A stretch of DNA of 64,000 nt from CALHRB01 sp964473465. GTDB lineage: Bacteria > Bacteroidota > Ignavibacteria > Kapaibacteriales > UBA2268. The stretch is taken from contig CAYYPE010000006.1 of the NCBI GenBank assembly GCA_964473465.1, forward strand, positions 1 to 64,000. Reading direction: 5' to 3'. How positions within the stretch are numbered: position 1 is the first letter of the stretch; each line of letters opens with the position of its first letter. A program made the translations under genes and the position numbers. Below the pieces are notes generated by a model that was not told the DNA's origin, did no database searches, and was given only the letters and a program-made list of their open reading frames with translations. Of the stretch, positions 61,656 through 64,000 are shown in pieces.

Positions 61656-64000
61656 ATGAAAAAAATAATATTAATATATATTGGGCTGATTCTTTTTAGC
61701 TCTTTGTCATCAGCACAAATAAATAATCTGGTATTCGAAAAATCAGAGTGTGGTCTGAAAATAGCTTATGCATATCAAAAAGTAACAAACAGATACACGA
61801 TACCTCCGGGCTCGGGTCTCCCTTGCAAATTGAAAATTGATAGTCTGCCGGAAAGATGTTATGAAATATTAGATGCTTTTATCTGGACTACTTTATCTGA
61901 CTCCGTTAACCGGGATGAACCAATTTCACTAATGGTTGTCAATCCCCATAACAAGGCAAATTATTACACAACTATCCAAACAGGACGAAAGTGGGATAAA
62001 TGCTGGGGAGAATTACATACCAGTGGCTACAGAGCTTCTGTTAAAAATTCTATTACGGGCAATGGAGAATATATTATTAATACAAATGCAAGTGAATGGG
62101 AAGTGGATGGATTTTTTTTAATGATTATTTATAAAGACTTCACAGATGAAAATGAAGGACATATCACGATTAAGGATGGATTATTGACAGAGCAAGCCGG
62201 AAGAAGTTCAGTTGATACATTTAAAATGAAACCTGTTTGTGATCACTCCGGGGAAGCCTACTTTTTTTCTTTGGTATCTGATATGCAATTCGGATACTAT
62301 CCAGAATATATTATGAGGATGAATGGGATTGATTTTACTGTTCAATGTAATTTCTGGAATTTTGAGTTGAGGAAATCAAATGTTTTCAAAGATCAAACAA
62401 CGTCTGCTTTTGCAGTGAGACCTTTGAGAAATGATTGTTATTCGTGGGTCTTATCGGGTGTATATTATAAGACTAAAACCTGCCGAAATTGTTACCTTCC
62501 TACGATCAATATTAGTGCAAAAGGAAGTGAAATTTGCCCGGGGGATAGCGTTCTTCTCACCGCCGAGGGCGGCTATCATTATGAATGGTCTTCTATCCCC
62601 GGGGGATTCATATCAAATCAAAAAGATATTTACGTCAAACCTTTATCAACTACGAGATATGTTATAAAAGGTATGACAGAAGATAGCTGTTTTAAGGGCT
62701 ATGACACTGTTCTGGTAACAGTTCATCCAAAACCCAGAGCTGCAATAATTCCAAACGGACCAGTAGCTTTCTGCAAAGGTGACAGTGTTGTTTTGATAGC
62801 TTCCCCCAATGATAAAAATCACACTGCTTTTTGGTCTGATAATTCGAAAAAGGACAGAATTATCGTAAAAGAATCCGGCAAATATTCATTAATAATCGAA
62901 AATCAATTTGGATGCAAAGATACAACATCAATTGATATCATTGTTTACGAAAATCCTAAAGTTGAAATTCTCAATAAGAATGATTTTCGTGTATGTATTG
63001 GAGATAGTATTGAACTTGTTTCTGATAAGGATTTTGTCAGTTATAAATGGTCAACTGGTGAGACTACGAAGTCTATATTTATTAAAAAGCCGGGAGTATT
63101 TCATTTGTCGGTTACTGATACAAATGGATGCAGAGCTTATGATACCGTGCTGGTTAAACCTGCAGATTTAACTCTGTCTTATATGAATAGTGTGGATTTC
63201 GACTCTGTTTGTATTGGCGATAAGGAATACTTTACTTTAAGTCTTCATAATACCGGATCTGATAGTTATAATATAACTGAAATAAGCTTTTTGAAAGCAG
63301 ATTCGAATTTAAAATTATCAACCAATATTACTGTCCCTACAAACTTAGTTCCTGGGGATAGTATAGTTGTTTTAATTGAATTTTCACCAGATGAAATTCG
63401 AAATTATTCAGATAGCATAAAAATATTCTTGGAAAAAGCTCCCTGCAAGGAAATAAAAACACTATACATAAATGCTTTTGGGGTTCCAAGATTTCAGCTT
63501 TCAATACCGGATACTGTTGGGTATGTGAAAGATGAAAACTTTTGTTTTCCTGTCTTTATTAAACTAAATGCAAAGAGTAATACAAGTTTATTAATAGATT
63601 ATAAGGCTGAAGTGAGTTTTGACCCTTATGTGTTTTTGCCAAAAACTTCGTTCAGGATTGAAAATGGCAGAAGAATTGTCTCATTGTCTGGAAAGAATTT
63701 CTTGGTTACCGATGAACCAAAATTATTAAGCGAGATTTGTGGGCTTGTTATGCTTGGGGATTCGCTTACAATTGCATCAATTGACAAATTTAACTATAAA
63801 AACAGTAAAATCTGTCTCGAAACAATAAACGGAAATTTTGCTATAACTGGTTTATGTGCTATAAAATCAAGCAGAATTGAGCTTCTGAAAGAAGCTGATT
63901 TAAAAATATATCCAAATCCCACAAACGATAAGGTTGAAATTTCATATCATTCGGAAAATTCTGGCGATTACAGACTTGTAATATATAATACCCAAGGGGC
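61656..64000 (+). CDS. Long secreted protein with Ig-like repeats and T9SS sorting domain, cut by the right edge
   Basis: An open frame of at least 781 codons runs off the window. The signal peptide is MKKIILIYIGLILFSSLSSAQ. A first domain of about 280 residues is unassigned. Two or three Ig/PKD-like repeats follow with the CPGDSVLLTA, CKGDSVVLIAS and CIGDSIELVSD openings and WSTGET-type cores typical of Bacteroidota surface proteins. A 200-residue beta-rich region leads to the start of a sorting domain (LKIYPNPTNDKVEIS). The ATG at 61656 starts the signal peptide; one at 61649 is out of frame. It is probably a large surface-exposed T9SS cargo. Confidence 0.88.
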   Translation, partial: MKKIILIYIGLILFSSLSSAQINNLVFEKSECGLKIAYAYQKVTNRYTIPPGSGLPCKLKIDSLPERCYEILDAFIWTTLSDSVNRDEPISLMVVNPHNKANYYTTIQTGRKWDKCWGELHTSGYRASVKNSITGNGEYIINTNASEWEVDGFFLMIIYKDFTDENEGHITIKDGLLTEQAGRSSVDTFKMKPVCDHSGEAYFFSLVSDMQFGYYPEYIMRMNGIDFTVQCNFWNFELRKSNVFKDQTTSAFAVRPLRNDCYSWVLSGVYYKTKTCRNCYLPTINISAKGSEICPGDSVLLTAEGGYHYEWSSIPGGFISNQKDIYVKPLSTTRYVIKGMTEDSCFKGYDTVLVTVHPKPRAAIIPNGPVAFCKGDSVVLIASPNDKNHTAFWSDNSKKDRIIVKESGKYSLIIENQFGCKDTTSIDIIVYENPKVEILNKNDFRVCIGDSIELVSDKDFVSYKWSTGETTKSIFIKKPGVFHLSVTDTNGCRAYDTVLVKPADLTLSYMNSVDFDSVCIGDKEYFTLSLHNTGSDSYNITEISFLKADSNLKLSTNITVPTNLVPGDSIVVLIEFSPDEIRNYSDSIKIFLEKAPCKEIKTLYINAFGVPRFQLSIPDTVGYVKDENFCFPVFIKLNAKSNTSLLIDYKAEVSFDPYVFLPKTSFRIENGRRIVSLSGKNFLVTDEPKLLSEICGLVMLGDSLTIASIDKFNYKNSKICLETINGNFAITGLCAIKSSRIELLKEADLKIYPNPTNDKVEISYHSENSGDYRLVIYNTQG

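Overview
The window is a gene-dense, AT-rich chromosomal segment of a bacterium from the Bacteroidota/Ignavibacteria/Kapabacteria side of the FCB group. The evidence is a PorX-type T9SS regulator next to tsaE, several secreted proteins ending in type IX secretion (T9SS) sorting domains, few strong Shine-Dalgarno sites, and some TTG starts. An NAD-linked [FeFe] hydrogenase points to a fermentative or facultative anaerobic lifestyle. No rRNA, tRNA, CRISPR array, prophage or complete insertion sequence was seen.

Layout. 0-5.2 kb (minus strand): a receiver-domain protein, NuoE-, NuoF- and HydA-like hydrogenase subunits, then a membrane histidine kinase cut by the left edge. 5.3-13 kb (plus): a TerB-like membrane protein, a PAP2 phosphatase, SppA, lipoprotein MsrA, MtaB and an ArnT-like glycosyltransferase. 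13-21.4 kb (minus): acyl-CoA carboxylase subunits, siroheme synthesis (CobA-HemD fusion and precorrin-2 dehydrogenase), a ferritin-like protein, a hemerythrin-PAS protein, a HAD hydrolase, a lipoprotein and a WYL regulator. 21.5-29.8 kb (plus): an ARPP-1-like protein, a symmetric array of six palindromes, then a six-gene operon: GT-B protein, SpsF-like cytidylyltransferase, transketolase, class III aminotransferase, SDR and NeuB-like synthase. It looks like a route to an unusual nonulosonic-type sugar. 29.8-31.2 kb (minus): ComF and an AlbA_2-type protein.

31.3-37.4 kb holds four secreted proteins and the densest repeats. Two of the genes share an almost identical 3' cassette that carries an in-frame, 118-bp inverted-repeat element inside the sorting domain and continues past the stop codon. 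The cassettes form direct repeats around an AT-rich island. REP-like palindromes and a 163-bp imperfect palindrome lie alongside.

37.4-49.3 kb (minus): proS, holA, a receiver, a large hybrid kinase, a DUF4175-like coiled-coil protein with a DUF4159 partner, and rsmG. 49.4-53.1 kb: two glycosyltransferases around nth, a flavodoxin-like oxidoreductase and a DUF1579-like protein. 53.2-61.5 kb: an SLC13/TrkA-C permease, an ABC exporter, topA, tsaE and porX. The right edge cuts a long secreted protein with Ig-like repeats and the start of a T9SS sorting domain.

How the parts may connect (inference): the hydrogenase would dispose of NADH electrons as H2. PorX would control the T9SS that exports the sorting-domain proteins. 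The sugar operon and glycosyltransferases would supply surface glycans. The ferritin-like, hemerythrin-PAS and siroheme genes form a group concerned with iron, oxygen or nitrogen oxides.
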